Assembly: GCF_019880635.1 (NCBI RefSeq) | Contig: NZ_JAINVX010000004.1 | Location: 186,001 to 250,000, forward strand | DNA: 64,000 nucleotides | Source of the DNA: Hanstruepera marina | GTDB taxonomy: Bacteria; Bacteroidota; Bacteroidia; Flavobacteriales; Flavobacteriaceae | Direction: 5' to 3' | Shown here: positions 44,117 through 53,338 of the stretch, piece by piece | Layout of the letters: the number at the start of each line of letters is the position of its first letter | Position numbering within the stretch: the first letter of the stretch is position 1 | Notes under the pieces: model-generated | Told to the model about the DNA's origin: nothing | The model's input: the letters and a program-made list of their open reading frames with translations, nothing else | The model's database searches: none | Program-made: the position numbers and the translations under genes

Positions 44117-45355
44117 ATGTCCAAATACTCACGTTTTTTTTACGATTATTTTATAAGTTCAAATATATCTGAATCTACAGCAGAGTTTTTGAACATGGCT
44201 ATACTTTTGGTTATACTAATTGTAGTGTTATGGATTACTGACTTCATTACAAGAAAAGTATTGGTTCAAGCGTTTAATAATTTTGCCTCAAGAAGCTCTA
44301 CCAATTTTGATAATTTATTAGTTAAACATAAAGCTCCAAGGAATATTGCCCATATTGTTCCGCTTCTAATAACTATTAAATTCTTTCCAATTGTATTTTA
44401 TGATTACCCGCATTTTGAGCAACCCATAGAAACCATTTTAAAACTTTACACAGTTTTTTTAATCATCTGGATTATTAGAAGTGTTTTAAAAACCTTTGAG
44501 TCTTATTTTCAAAGTATAAAAAGATTAAAAGACAAGCCTATAGCAAGTTATATACAGGTTGTAATGATTGCTCTTTGGGTTTTAGGCATTGCTGTAGCTG
44601 TAGTTATTGTAACTGATATTTCAATACTAAAATTTTTCACCACACTAGGAGCTGCATCTGCAGTAATGCTATTGATTTTTAAGGATACCATTTTGGGTTT
44701 TGTAGCCAGTATTCAGTTTGCCGTTAACGACACTATTAGAATTGGAGATTGGATAACTATGACAAAATATGGCGCTGATGGTGATGTTATTGCTATAAAT
44801 TTGAATAATGTACAAGTTCAAAATTTTGATAAAACCATAACTATTATTCCAACTTATGCTTTTATTAGTGAAGCGTACACCAATTGGCGCGGCATGGAAG
44901 AGTCTGGCGGAAGACGAATAAAAAGGTCATTAACAATCAAAGCCAATAGTATTACCTATTTAACGGATGAGGATATTCAAAAACTTAAAACAATAGATTT
45001 AATAAGTAATTATATTGAATCTAGACAAGACGATATTAATGCTTACAATGAAAAAATTGGCGCCAATAAAGAATTGTTAATTAATGGTAGAAACCTAACT
45101 AATCTAGGTGTATTTAGAAAATATGCACAAGAATATGTCACCAACCATTCTGCCATTAATAAAGATATGACCATTATGATTAGACAGCTTGCGCCAAATT
45201 CAAAAGGAATTCCTTTAGAGGTTTATGCCTTTAGCAGTGATAAACGTTGGGCAAACTACGAATACATTATGGCCGATATTTTTGATCATTTACTAGCCGC
45301 TGTACCCTACTTTCAACTTGAGATTTTTGAGGATATTTCTGGTAAGGTAAACTAA
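44117..45355 (+). CDS. MscS-family mechanosensitive channel (YbdG-like)
   Basis: A 412-residue membrane protein with five hydrophobic segments up to about 190. The pore-lining helix ('FTTLGAASAVMLLIFKDTILGFVASIQ') and the beta domain ('VNDTIRIGDWITMTKYGADGDVIAINLNNVQVQNFDKTI', shown as landmarks) follow. The C-terminal cytosolic domain is longer than in E. coli MscS and resembles YbdG. It releases solutes on hypo-osmotic shock. Its stop overlaps the convergent thioesterase gene by 4 nt. Confidence 0.92.
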   Translation: MSKYSRFFYDYFISSNISESTAEFLNMAILLVILIVVLWITDFITRKVLVQAFNNFASRSSTNFDNLLVKHKAPRNIAHIVPLLITIKFFPIVFYDYPHFEQPIETILKLYTVFLIIWIIRSVLKTFESYFQSIKRLKDKPIASYIQVVMIALWVLGIAVAVVIVTDISILKFFTTLGAASAVMLLIFKDTILGFVASIQFAVNDTIRIGDWITMTKYGADGDVIAINLNNVQVQNFDKTITIIPTYAFISEAYTNWRGMEESGGRRIKRSLTIKANSITYLTDEDIQKLKTIDLISNYIESRQDDINAYNEKIGANKELLINGRNLTNLGVFRKYAQEYVTNHSAINKDMTIMIRQLAPNSKGIPLEVYAFSSDKRWANYEYIMADIFDHLLAAVPYFQLEIFEDISGKVN

Positions 45356-45744
45356 TCTGTTTCCAATCTATCCTTTACAAATTCAACTTGGGTTTTACCA
45401 TGAGGTTTTGGTTTTCCTTTTTCATCCAGATTTACCATTATAATTTTATCTATGGTCAATATGGTTTCTCGGGTCATTTTATTTCTGGCTTCACAGCGCA
45501 AAGTGATTGAAGATTTACCAAATTTAACAACCTCCATTCCCAACTCAACTATATCACCTTGTTTAGCAGAACTCATAAAATTGATCTCTGATACAAATTT
45601 GGTAACAATACGTTTATTTTCAAGCTGAATTAAAGTATACAAGGCTGCTTCTTCATCTATCCAAGCCAATAATCGACCACCAAATAATGTCCCGTTAGGA
45701 TTTAAGTCTTCAGGTTTTACCCATTTTCTTGTGTGAAATCTCAT
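45352..45744 (-). CDS. Acyl-CoA thioesterase, hotdog fold
   Basis: A 130-residue single-hotdog protein of YciA/BACH type. Diagnostic is 'NPNGTLFGGRLLAWIDEEAALY', in which the Asn/Asp-Glu helix carries the catalytic residues, then 'VSEINFMSSAKQGDIVELGMEV'. It hydrolyses acyl-CoA esters in the cytosol. It ends 4 nt inside the MscS gene stop and starts 3 bp after the DUF72 gene, so the two leftward genes are co-transcribed. Confidence 0.9.
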   Translation of the reverse strand: MRFHTRKWVKPEDLNPNGTLFGGRLLAWIDEEAALYTLIQLENKRIVTKFVSEINFMSSAKQGDIVELGMEVVKFGKSSITLRCEARNKMTRETILTIDKIIMVNLDEKGKPKPHGKTQVEFVKDRLETD

Positions 45745-45747
45745 GTT

Positions 45748-46635
45748 TTAAAGTAAGGTTTGTTGCGAATCATCATTGGGGATTTTCAAATTACACCCTA
45801 ATTCAGCATTTAATTTTTTTATAAAATAGGCAGAAAGCAAAGGTGATTCTTTCTCTATATTTTGGTGTACAAAAAAATCTATTTCCTTTATGCCCTGCTC
45901 TTGCCATTCTTTTAACCTAGTAACCCAATCATCTAATCGTGAATAATCACTCGGATGATTAGCGCCAACGTACCTAACAAATGCTGTTGGGTTGGTTAAT
46001 CGCATGTGCATTAGATCTCTTCTTCCAGCAGTATCAACAATAACGTTTGAAATATTATTGGATTCCAGTAAATCATACAATTGATTTGAAACGGCTTCAT
46101 CATTGTACCAATCAGTATGCCTAAACTCAATGGCCAATGGCAACTCTTTTGGCCAACTTTCAACAAAGTGGACCACCCTGTCAAAATCTTTTGGCGCAAA
46201 ATTATTGTGCATCTGCAAAAAAATTGTTCCCAACTTTTCTTTTAGATTGGACGCATTGTAGAGGTAATTTTCAACAACAGCTTGTACGTCGTTTAGACGT
46301 TTCCAATGGCTAATTTCCTGATTGAGCTTAGGGAAAAACTTAAAACCTTCTGGTGTTTTCTCATACCATGCTGCAAATTGTTCTGGAGAAAAAATCCTGT
46401 AAAACGTTGCATTCAATTCTATGGCATTAAACTGTCTGGAATAATAGCCTAATTCATCTTTAGTTCCTCTGGGATAAAAACCTTTCAAATCGGCTTTGTT
46501 CCATTTGGCACAACCAACATATATACTGGGAACATTATCATCTTTTACCCTATTCAATACCCGTGCTGTATCAATATGATCGGGTTTTAGAGTAAAATCT
46601 ATGCTTTCAGGATTGTCAACGCTTCCAAACTTCAT
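45748..46635 (-). CDS. DUF72-family protein
   Basis: A 295-residue TIM-barrel-like protein. 'IYVGCAKWNKADLKGFYPRGTKDELGYYSRQFNAIELNATFYR' (in part) near residues 40-80 and 'LPLAIEFRHTDWYN' are the standard DUF72 motifs. Function is unestablished; nuclease or nucleotide-related roles have been proposed for relatives. First gene of a pair with the thioesterase. Confidence 0.9.
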   Translation of the reverse strand: MKFGSVDNPESIDFTLKPDHIDTARVLNRVKDDNVPSIYVGCAKWNKADLKGFYPRGTKDELGYYSRQFNAIELNATFYRIFSPEQFAAWYEKTPEGFKFFPKLNQEISHWKRLNDVQAVVENYLYNASNLKEKLGTIFLQMHNNFAPKDFDRVVHFVESWPKELPLAIEFRHTDWYNDEAVSNQLYDLLESNNISNVIVDTAGRRDLMHMRLTNPTAFVRYVGANHPSDYSRLDDWVTRLKEWQEQGIKEIDFFVHQNIEKESPLLSAYFIKKLNAELGCNLKIPNDDSQQTLL

Positions 46636-46808
46636 TTTATCGGGTTTTAACCAAAGATAATGGTTACAATTATTAAAATAAAATACTTTAAATAATTAAG
46701 CTTGATTTTAAAATGCAAAGAATCTATTGTTGATAACGCTGTTAATATTGAAATTGAAGTTGACCGGTATAAGCTATTTGAATTTATATTTTTAATAAAA
46801 CTAAAATC

Positions 46809-47222
46809 ATGAACCGATCTACAAGCCTATTGCAATGCCGACCAGAAATTTCATCGGCATTATTTTTTGACACCATGAGTCCTGATGAACGTTTTCAAAA
46901 CAAGACTTTACGACCTATAATTAAAATGCAAAGTGATTTGTTTGTGGCTGTATTTAAAAACTATGCTGCCAAGCACAAAAATGTTTTTTATGGTTTATCT
47001 GTTGAAAAGCAGATTCACTACATTGAAAATGCTATTCACAAAGACATGAAGTTTAGAAACTCACTAAAAGGAATGATAATTGGTCAATTTACTGTAGAGG
47101 AATATAGTTTTTATATAACCAACTCTTCAGCTTTGAATAAACGTATGATGAATATTGTTAAGGAGCGTTTTATTAGCGACATTCAATTATTCCAAAAAGA
47201 TACAGTTTTAGAAGCTATTTGA
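46809..47222 (+). CDS. Conserved small cytosolic protein, unknown function
   Basis: A 137-residue, probably all-helical protein lacking signal peptide or membrane segment. Landmarks are 'ERFQNKTLRPIIKMQSDLF' and 'MKFRNSLKGMIIGQFT'. I recall flavobacterial relatives labelled 'glyoxalase', but I see no vicinal-oxygen-chelate metal motif, so that name is not adopted. Its stop overlaps the convergent DUF2461 gene by 8 nt. Confidence 0.75.
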   Translation: MNRSTSLLQCRPEISSALFFDTMSPDERFQNKTLRPIIKMQSDLFVAVFKNYAAKHKNVFYGLSVEKQIHYIENAIHKDMKFRNSLKGMIIGQFTVEEYSFYITNSSALNKRMMNIVKERFISDIQLFQKDTVLEAI

Positions 47223-47892
47223 TAAGTGATTCGCCATTTAGATTTGTAGTGAGTACATCGCTCATGTAATCAAAAAAAGGTCTAACAGCCTTAAACGAAT
47301 TATTAACTTCGTCCAAGAAATTATTGGACAAGACCTCTGAATCCTTATATTTTTTGGTAAAAATGTATTGTTTTTTTCTAATTAAATCTATGTCTGGATG
47401 ATTTTTATCAAAATCTCTTGGTGCTGATTTTAGTTCGTCGCCCACCAAATTCCCCCAAATAGTTTTAAAAGAAACCTCATTCATAATATCCCTCATTTCC
47501 GAAGCATCCATTTCAAACTCCTTTCGCATTCTTAACAAGTCATCTTTATTAGGTTCCCAAAAACCTGTAGCGATAAACGATTCATTGTTTGGAGCAATAT
47601 GCAAATAGTAACCACCTCTAAGCTGCGGTTTTTTTCTATGAAATGAGCCGCCAAAATGTGTTTTGTAAGGCTGTTTGTTTTTTGAAAAGCGAACATCACG
47701 GTATATTCTAAATATTTTGGAACTGTCAACATCATCGTGAGTCTTTAGCATAGTAAATAGCTCATTATAGAAAGCCTTTACTTGTGTTTCTAATGCTTTA
47801 AATTCTTTTTTGTTATCGTTAAACCAGTCACGATTATTATTTTTTTCTAATTTCTTTAAAAAGTTTAAGACGCCTTTGGAAAGTGTTTTCAT
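47215..47892 (-). CDS. DUF2461 (TIGR02453) family protein
   Basis: A 225-residue cytosolic protein of the usual length. Hallmarks: 'NFLKKLEKNNNRDWFNDNKKEF' at the start, 'IFRIYRDVRFSKNKQPYKTHFGG' and 'GGYYLHIAPNNESFIATGFW'. Widely conserved, function unknown. Convergent with the preceding small-protein gene and sharing its last 8 nt. Confidence 0.92.
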   Translation of the reverse strand: MKTLSKGVLNFLKKLEKNNNRDWFNDNKKEFKALETQVKAFYNELFTMLKTHDDVDSSKIFRIYRDVRFSKNKQPYKTHFGGSFHRKKPQLRGGYYLHIAPNNESFIATGFWEPNKDDLLRMRKEFEMDASEMRDIMNEVSFKTIWGNLVGDELKSAPRDFDKNHPDIDLIRKKQYIFTKKYKDSEVLSNNFLDEVNNSFKAVRPFFDYMSDVLTTNLNGESLIK

Positions 47893-47914
47893 ACCAAATA
47901 TTTTTTATAAAGTT

Positions 47915-47946
47915 ATAAAAAAATGCCTCAATAAAATTGAGGCATT
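47915..47946 (-). terminator. Intrinsic terminator, leftward
   Basis: AATGCCTCAAT (47922-47932) pairs perfectly with ATTGAGGCATT (47936-47946) around a 3-nt loop, followed on the minus strand by seven T. It ends the secreted-protein gene at 47969-48526 and probably the whole stress cluster upstream. Confidence 0.88.
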
Positions 47947-47968
47947 GTTATTAATCTATAACAGTCTA

Positions 47969-48526
47969 TTATTTACTAGACTTTAGAGTCATAAATTTAG
48001 TTGTCATTAAAGAATTGGATTCCGTATCATAATATTCTATAACGAAATTTCCTTCGTCTGTAAAATACCCAATGCCCGAATAATCCTTATTGTTAAAAAT
48101 ATAATATCTGTCATCCAAACTTGTTTTTAAGGCATTACCAAAAACACTTTTAGAACTATTGCTAGTTACCGAAAATCCGTTAGATTTTTTTATAAAATCA
48201 TACTCCTTTCCATTTCTAATATAAGTTACCAACTCAATTTCAGAATCGTAAAACGGATCATTATCATTATCAATTGCAATGGTTTTAGTCACCGTTTTAT
48301 CGTCATGAATAACCATATCCTGATTTACTTTTCCGGCATCAGCCTTATCAAGCTTTATTTTCTTTTCTTCTTTTGTTGTTACTTTAATTTTGTTTTCTAC
48401 AACCTTCTCGCCATTGTTAATCTTAACGGTTTTTACTTCAGTTGTTTCAGACATGTCTTTTGGTTTTTCTTGTGCAAATAGAGCACCAGAAATTAAGAAT
48501 ACTGATATATAAATTAAATTTTTCAT
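47969..48526 (-). CDS. Secreted protein of unknown function, last gene of a stress-type cluster
   Basis: A 185-residue exported protein (signal peptide about 1-18, ending ALFAQ). The N-terminal half is Lys/Glu-rich with repeated 'KVTTKEEKKIKLDKADAGK'-like charge blocks; the C-terminal half is beta-rich ('YYIFNNKDYSGIGYFTDEGNFVIEYYDTE'). No family recognised. It follows a small acidic lipoprotein and other envelope-stress-like genes on the same strand. Confidence 0.7.
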   Translation of the reverse strand: MKNLIYISVFLISGALFAQEKPKDMSETTEVKTVKINNGEKVVENKIKVTTKEEKKIKLDKADAGKVNQDMVIHDDKTVTKTIAIDNDNDPFYDSEIELVTYIRNGKEYDFIKKSNGFSVTSNSSKSVFGNALKTSLDDRYYIFNNKDYSGIGYFTDEGNFVIEYYDTESNSLMTTKFMTLKSSK

Positions 48527-48578
48527 TGTTAAATAGTTTTTAAGGTTAATAATATAGTTTCAAATAAGGAAATGGTAA

Positions 48579-48758
48579 TTAATCGTCTACTACATCTTCA
48601 ACGGCATCGCCAACTTCATCTGCAGCATCTTCTACATCATCTCCAACTTCCTCTACTGTTTCTTCAATTTTTTCACTTGGTTCTTTTTCATCTCTACATC
48701 CTGTAAACACAGTTGATACAGCGAATAAGAAAACAAATGCTACTAATATTTTTTTCAT
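48579..48758 (-). CDS. Tiny acidic lipoprotein (59 residues)
   Basis: ATG at 48758, TAA at 48579. A lipoprotein signal ends in lipobox 'VFTGC' (Cys21). The mature part is almost only Asp, Glu, Val and Ala, built from a short repeat of the type EVGDDVEDAADEVGDAVEDV, predicted as one amphipathic acidic helix. It is anchored in the outer or inner membrane. No function known; similar short acidic lipoproteins are widespread in Flavobacteriaceae, to my recollection. Confidence 0.8.
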   Translation of the reverse strand: MKKILVAFVFLFAVSTVFTGCRDEKEPSEKIEETVEEVGDDVEDAADEVGDAVEDVVDD

Positions 48759-48799
48759 CGTATTTAATTTTAATGGTTAATAATCTCTTGTTTTTGTTT

Positions 48800-48964
48800 C
48801 TATTTAGTGCTCAATAAACCCTTTAGTAAGGATAAAACAAACAGTACTAAGAAAACAAAGAAACATATTTTAGCAATTCCTGCTGATGCTCCAGCTATTC
48901 CACCAAAGCCAAGTATTCCAGCTATAATTGCAATTATTACAAATGTGATTGTCCAACGTAACAT
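48800..48964 (-). CDS. DUF1328-like small membrane protein (54 residues)
   Basis: ATG at 48964, TAG at 48800. Two hydrophobic segments are joined by the Gly/Ala-rich '[14 protein letters not shown]', the hallmark of DUF1328 (YtjA-like) proteins, which are often induced by stress. It lies 48 bp after the MscS-type channel gene and 41 bp before the small lipoprotein, same strand. Confidence 0.85.
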   Translation of the reverse strand: MLRWTITFVIIAIIAGILGFGGIAGASAGIAKICFFVFLVLFVLSLLKGLLSTK

Positions 48965-49012
48965 AATTTTTGTTTTTTAAATTAGTATTAAGGCTTTTAT
49001 TTTTAGCCTACT

Positions 49013-49918
49013 CTAGTTATTAGAGAATTCTTCTTGAAATTTGACAGGATTTTCAAACTTTAGTTTGTTGTCAAATTGTAAAGTTCGAATTGGGAATGGT
49101 ATAATTATACCAGCTTTATCATAAGCTTTTTTTATCTCGATAATGGCCTGTGTTTTAGCACGCAGTTTTTCCAACATGCTTTCTGCATCAATCCAAAAGC
49201 GGCATAAGTAGTTAATTGAGCTATCACCAAATTCTGTGAAGTAAAATTCTACATCTTCAGCAGATTCTACTTGTTCAAAAGTTTTAGCAATAACCTTTTT
49301 AGTTAATGATTCTACTTGTTCAAGGTCAGAATCGTAATTAACACCACATTCTAAAAACACACGCATTTTTGTTGTTAATGAATAATTTTTAAGTGGGTTT
49401 TCAAGAATCATCTTATTAGGAATGACCACTATATTGTTATCGGCTTCCTTTAAAGTGAAATCTTTCATATTAATATCTATTACTTCACCCGAATATCCAT
49501 TGGTTTCTACCCAGTTACCAATTTGAATTTTCTTTCTAAACGATAGAATAATTCCAGAAATGGTATTCGCCAAGGTCCCTTGTAAGGCCAAACCAATGGC
49601 TAAACCTGCAACACCGGCACCAGCTAACAATGATGTAAGTGCTTTGTTTAAATTCATTATTCCTAACGCTAGAAATAATCCGGCTAAAACAACTACTACA
49701 GCAGTTATTCTAGAAATCATACTACTTACCGCTTCATCACTAACACGTTTGTCTACGATTTTTTTAGTAAGCTTGTTTACATATTTAGCGATAAAAAAAG
49801 CAGTCGCTAATACTATTAATGCTAGTAAAAGATTAGGAAGATATTCCACTATTGTATTAAACCAACCTTTTAATTTGCTTACTAAATTACCAAATGCTTC
49901 TGCTAATTGCTCTTTCAT
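49013..49918 (-). CDS. MscS-family small-conductance mechanosensitive channel
   Basis: A 301-residue channel with three membrane helices (about 24-44, 65-85, 90-125), the last with the Gly/Ala-rich pore pattern 'LLAGAGVAGLAIGLALQGTLANTISG'. The beta domain 'IQIGNWVETNGYSGEVIDINMKDFTLKE' and the mixed C-terminal cage follow. It is the standard E. coli MscS length, distinct from the longer YbdG-like channel elsewhere in this window. It sits 42 bp after dps on the same strand. Confidence 0.94.
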   Translation of the reverse strand: MKEQLAEAFGNLVSKLKGWFNTIVEYLPNLLLALIVLATAFFIAKYVNKLTKKIVDKRVSDEAVSSMISRITAVVVVLAGLFLALGIMNLNKALTSLLAGAGVAGLAIGLALQGTLANTISGIILSFRKKIQIGNWVETNGYSGEVIDINMKDFTLKEADNNIVVIPNKMILENPLKNYSLTTKMRVFLECGVNYDSDLEQVESLTKKVIAKTFEQVESAEDVEFYFTEFGDSSINYLCRFWIDAESMLEKLRAKTQAIIEIKKAYDKAGIIIPFPIRTLQFDNKLKFENPVKFQEEFSNN

Positions 49919-49960
49919 TGTTCAATGCTTTTAGTCGTTAATAATTCAGTTAGGCATATA

Positions 49961-50464
49961 CTAAACTTCCATAGGCGCTTCTTTTAAAGAGTCTTTAGTG
50001 TCCTTTAACCAAGCATCTAACATCCAGCTTGTTTTTTCCAATTCTCTAATGTAAGCACCTATCAAATCAATTGTTCCTTCATCTGAAACAGATTCCGCTT
50101 TTTTAATTACTTGACTCATTTGCTTTAAAAGAATTTTATGGTCACTTAATGTTTCTTTTACCATATCAACATCGGTCTTTAAATTGTCTTTTTCTGTTAT
50201 GGCAGACACTTTAAAATAATCTTTGAATGTACTCATTGGATGAAATCGTAATGTTAATATTCGCTCTGCTATTTCATCAATTTTTACTTTAGCGTCATTA
50301 TACATCTCTTCAAATTTCATATGCAAATCAAAGAAGTTCTTGCCCAAAATATTCCAATGGTTACTTCTTAACTTTTGATAGTATATATGGTAATCTGCTA
50401 ATAGTGTATTTAATTCTTCAACAACTGGTATTAGATTTTCATCTTTCATATTCAAATAACTCAT
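49961..50464 (-). CDS. dps: Dps-family ferritin-like DNA-protection protein
   Basis: A 167-residue four-helix ferritin-like protein. The inter-subunit ferroxidase residues are conserved at the expected spacing: His36 ('SNHWNI'), His48 ('DLHMKFEE'), Asp63 and Glu67 ('IDEIAER'). It stores iron and protects DNA against peroxide. It leads a leftward series with an MscS channel, DUF1328 and envelope proteins, consistent with a general-stress cluster. Confidence 0.94.
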   Translation of the reverse strand: MSYLNMKDENLIPVVEELNTLLADYHIYYQKLRSNHWNILGKNFFDLHMKFEEMYNDAKVKIDEIAERILTLRFHPMSTFKDYFKVSAITEKDNLKTDVDMVKETLSDHKILLKQMSQVIKKAESVSDEGTIDLIGAYIRELEKTSWMLDAWLKDTKDSLKEAPMEV

Positions 50465-50637
50465 AATCTTACTTTCTTTTTTGGTTTTACATTAATTACG
50501 AGTATAAACTATGGGCTAGATGAGAAATGTCAAGCGATTTAACAAGCTTTAACGGCATTAAGATTTATTTAACTTAAATTATGTTAAAGGAAATATGGTA
50601 CTGTTAAACAATTTAACAGAAATTACATCAAGTATTT

Positions 50638-51423
50638 CTATATAAATTCAACTTTATTTAGGATTAATCCCGAAGCTGGAGCGATATAGTTTATTGGTAT
50701 ATTATGATTAGGATGTAGACTGTCCTCTACATCCTGAAGCGATAACTCGCCTTTACCGACTTGTATTAGCACTCCCATCATTAGCCTTATTTGGTTACGC
50801 ATAAAACCTTTGCCTTTTACACGTAACAAATAAGATTCTTCAGGAAAAAAACTTGCAGTAAACGTTTTGTTTTCTGTTATTTCGCAAACATCAATTTCCC
50901 TATCATAAACACCTTTGTCTGTAGCTTTATAGCAGTACGATTTTAAATAGTGTTTCCCTTCAAACAGTTTAGCTGCGATTGTCATTTGCTCGACATCCAA
51001 ATCATCTAGAATTGTTGTCATAATAGGTGCGCAAAACGGATGGAACTTACCACCACAAGCAAAAACATAGAGGTACTCTTTAACTTTTGAATCTTGAATG
51101 ATATTGAAGTTTTCTGTAACAGGCTCAATACTTAAAGCACGAATGTCTTGGGGCAAGTTGTAATTAAACAGCTCTAAAAAAACATTAAGGTCTTCAATTT
51201 GGTGGTATATAAACAATTCGAAAGCTGCTTCATTAGCAGAAACCATGGCATCTGTTCTACCTGAAGTCAGTGTTTTAAAACGTATACCTTCTAATATATA
51301 ATTTAAGGTTTTATCTATCATTAAGTGCAACGTTTTTAAATTAGGCTGCTTTTGCCAACCATGGAATCTGTAACCCAAGTATTGACATTTAATAAGATAA
51401 TAGAAACGCTTTTTTTCAAACAC
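50638..51423 (-). CDS. TruA-family tRNA pseudouridine synthase
   Basis: A 261-residue protein starting with GTG (51423). The catalytic Asp58 lies in 'SGRTDAMVSA' (family AGRTDxGVHA). 'VKEYLYVFACG', 'GKHYLKSYCYKATD' and 'RVKGKGFMRNQIRLMMGVLIQVGKG' are the other TruA segments. The replacement of GVHA by MVSA marks it as a divergent paralogue, so target position 38-40 is not certain. Single gene with no close operon partner. Confidence 0.87.
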   Translation of the reverse strand: MFEKKRFYYLIKCQYLGYRFHGWQKQPNLKTLHLMIDKTLNYILEGIRFKTLTSGRTDAMVSANEAAFELFIYHQIEDLNVFLELFNYNLPQDIRALSIEPVTENFNIIQDSKVKEYLYVFACGGKFHPFCAPIMTTILDDLDVEQMTIAAKLFEGKHYLKSYCYKATDKGVYDREIDVCEITENKTFTASFFPEESYLLRVKGKGFMRNQIRLMMGVLIQVGKGELSLQDVEDSLHPNHNIPINYIAPASGLILNKVEFI

Positions 51424-51521
51424 TTTATAGAATTTTAAAACCGTTCGAAATTACTGTATTTTAAGTATCTAACAAATTTTTTATAAATTGTAATATATAA
51501 ACTAACTAAATACTTAAAAAA

Positions 51522-51953
51522 ATGACTGAATCAAACAAACCTGCAATCTGGTTTTGGATTGTAAGCATTATTGCTTTGTTATGGAACTTAATGGGTGTTA
51601 ATGCCTATATTCAACAGGCTTACAGAACAGAAGCTGTTATGTCTCAAATGACACCTGAACAAATTGCTTTACTTGATGCTAGACCAACTTGGGTAACTGC
51701 ACTATTTGCTATAGCTGTTTTTGCTGGAGCAATTGGTTGTTTATTATTGCTTTTAAGAAAAAAGCTAGCCACTAATGTTTTAATTTTATCTTTTTTGACA
51801 GCGACAATTCAGCAAATATGGTGGTTCACAACTGATGGGCCTACAACTATGGATCAATTTTCAGGGACAATCATGCCTATCATGATTATTGTTATCTGTT
51901 TATTTTTAGTATGGTTCTCAAAAAAATCTGCTGCTAAAGGTTGGATTTCATAA
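51522..51953 (+). CDS. Small integral membrane protein, unknown function
   Basis: A 143-residue protein with four membrane segments (about 9-28, 60-80, 85-105, 115-135). A loop 'QMTPEQIALLDARPTWVTALFA' after the first segment is distinctive and recurs in Bacteroidota proteins of this type. No function is assigned. It is followed by a strong bidirectional terminator shared with hisIE. Confidence 0.75.
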   Translation: MTESNKPAIWFWIVSIIALLWNLMGVNAYIQQAYRTEAVMSQMTPEQIALLDARPTWVTALFAIAVFAGAIGCLLLLLRKKLATNVLILSFLTATIQQIWWFTTDGPTTMDQFSGTIMPIMIIVICLFLVWFSKKSAAKGWIS

Positions 51954-51970
51954 TTGAATCTATAAAGATT

Positions 51971-52005
51971 AAAAAAGGCATTAGAAATTCTAATGCCTTT
52001 TTTTT
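51971..52005. terminator. Bidirectional terminator, shared with the hisIE stop
   Basis: GGCATTAGA (51977-51985) pairs with TCTAATGCC (51989-51997), preceded by six A and followed by eight T. The right arm contains the hisIE stop codon and last codons, so the end of the his operon is built into its terminator. Confidence 0.88.
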
Positions 52006-52586
52006 AAGACCTTTTCAATATCACATAATTTATAACCTTTAGCTTGCAATAAAATTAAATAATGAAAGAGTAAATCAGCACTTTCATTTAAAAACAAATC
52101 ATTATTGTCGTCTTTAGATTCGATAACTAATTCCACAGCTTCCTCACCTACTTTTTGCGCTATTTTATTAATGCCTTTTGCAAATAATGATGCCACGTAA
52201 GATTCATCTTCTAAAGAATTATTTCTTCTGTTTTCAATTATAGATTCCAATTTGGAGATAAATCCATGTTTTGATTTGTTTTCTTCATTCCAGCATGTAT
52301 CAGATCCTTTATGACAAGTTGGTCCTTCTGGATTTACTCTAATAAGTAGCGAATCGTGATCACAATCTGATTTAACAGATACAAGGTTAAGTACATTGCC
52401 ACTCTCCTCGCCTTTTGTCCATAGTCGATTTTTAGTTCTGCTAAAGAACGTCACCAACTTGGTTGACTTTGTTTTTTCTAAAGCTTCTTTATTCATATAA
52501 CCTAACATCAGTACAGCGTTAGTTACATCGTCTTGTATAATTGCTGGAACTAGTCCGTCGTTATTTTTGTTGAAATCTATATTCAT
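51990..52586 (-). CDS. hisI: Phosphoribosyl-AMP cyclohydrolase / phosphoribosyl-ATP pyrophosphatase
   Basis: A 198-residue bifunctional HisIE. The N-terminal cyclohydrolase part (1-105) has '[11 protein letters not shown]', '[14 protein letters not shown]', and the metal residues in 'DCDHDSLL' and '[12 protein letters not shown]'. The C-terminal pyrophosphatase (110-198) has '[12 protein letters not shown]'. It carries out steps 2 and 3 of histidine synthesis. It overlaps hisF by 4 nt and is the last gene of the operon. Confidence 0.96.
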   Translation of the reverse strand: MNIDFNKNNDGLVPAIIQDDVTNAVLMLGYMNKEALEKTKSTKLVTFFSRTKNRLWTKGEESGNVLNLVSVKSDCDHDSLLIRVNPEGPTCHKGSDTCWNEENKSKHGFISKLESIIENRRNNSLEDESYVASLFAKGINKIAQKVGEEAVELVIESKDDNNDLFLNESADLLFHYLILLQAKGYKLCDIEKVLKKRH

Positions 52587-53338
52587 AGCCTAACTTCTAT
52601 ATTTTTATTCTTTAGTTCTTGCTTCAAATCAATAATATCAATTTCACCAAAATGAAATACACTTGCTGCTAAAGCTGCGTCGGCATTACCTCTTCTAAAA
52701 ACATCAGTAAAATGCTGAACTGTGCCCGCTCCACCAGATGCTATTATTGGTATATTAACGAGTGTTGATAATTTGGCTAATGCACCATTTGCAAAACCTT
52801 TTTTAGTTCCATCATTATTCATAGAAGTGAATAATATTTCTCCAGCACCAAGTTGTTCGACCTCTTTTGCCCAATCAAATAGATTGAGTTTTGTACGAAT
52901 AGTTCCACCGGCTAAATAAACTATCCATTCATCATTATTTTTTTTTGCATCAATTGCCACAACAACACATTGACTTCCATACCTGTTGGCCAACTCGTTT
53001 ATTAATTCTGGACGCTTCACTGCTGATGAGTTTACCGATATTTTATCAGCCCCATTTTTAAGCAATATATCCACATCTTCTACAGATGAAATACCACCAC
53101 CCACAGTAAAAGGAATATTTACTTGTTCCGCCACCTTTAAAACTAGATCTTGCATAGTTTTACGTCCTTCTCTTGTAGCCGAAATATCTAAAAACACTAA
53201 TTCATCAGCTCCTATCGTTGCATATTTCTTGGCTAAAGCAACAGGGTCACCGGCATCACGTAAATCCATAAAATTGATGCCTTTTACGGTTCGTCCGTTT
53301 TTAATGTCTAAACAAGGAATGATTCTTTTAGTTAGCAT
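52583..53338 (-). CDS. hisF: Imidazole glycerol phosphate synthase, cyclase subunit
   Basis: A 251-residue (beta/alpha)8 barrel. The catalytic aspartates are in 'IPCLDIKNG' (Asp11) and '[10 protein letters not shown]' (the second). '[10 protein letters not shown]' and '[11 protein letters not shown]' are the phosphate-binding loops. It joins ammonia from HisH with PRFAR. It overlaps hisA by 11 nt and hisI by 4 nt. Confidence 0.97.
   Translation of the reverse strand: MLTKRIIPCLDIKNGRTVKGINFMDLRDAGDPVALAKKYATIGADELVFLDISATREGRKTMQDLVLKVAEQVNIPFTVGGGISSVEDVDILLKNGADKISVNSSAVKRPELINELANRYGSQCVVVAIDAKKNNDEWIVYLAGGTIRTKLNLFDWAKEVEQLGAGEILFTSMNNDGTKKGFANGALAKLSTLVNIPIIASGGAGTVQHFTDVFRRGNADAALAASVFHFGEIDIIDLKQELKNKNIEVRL

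Noticed and set aside
46809-47222. Glyoxalase
   Set aside because: No metal-ligand pattern or beta-alpha-beta-beta-beta units; all-helical appearance.
48980-49012. Terminator after the MscS-type gene at 49013-49918
   Set aside because: AGGCT/AGCCT gives only a 5-bp stem without a proper T-run.
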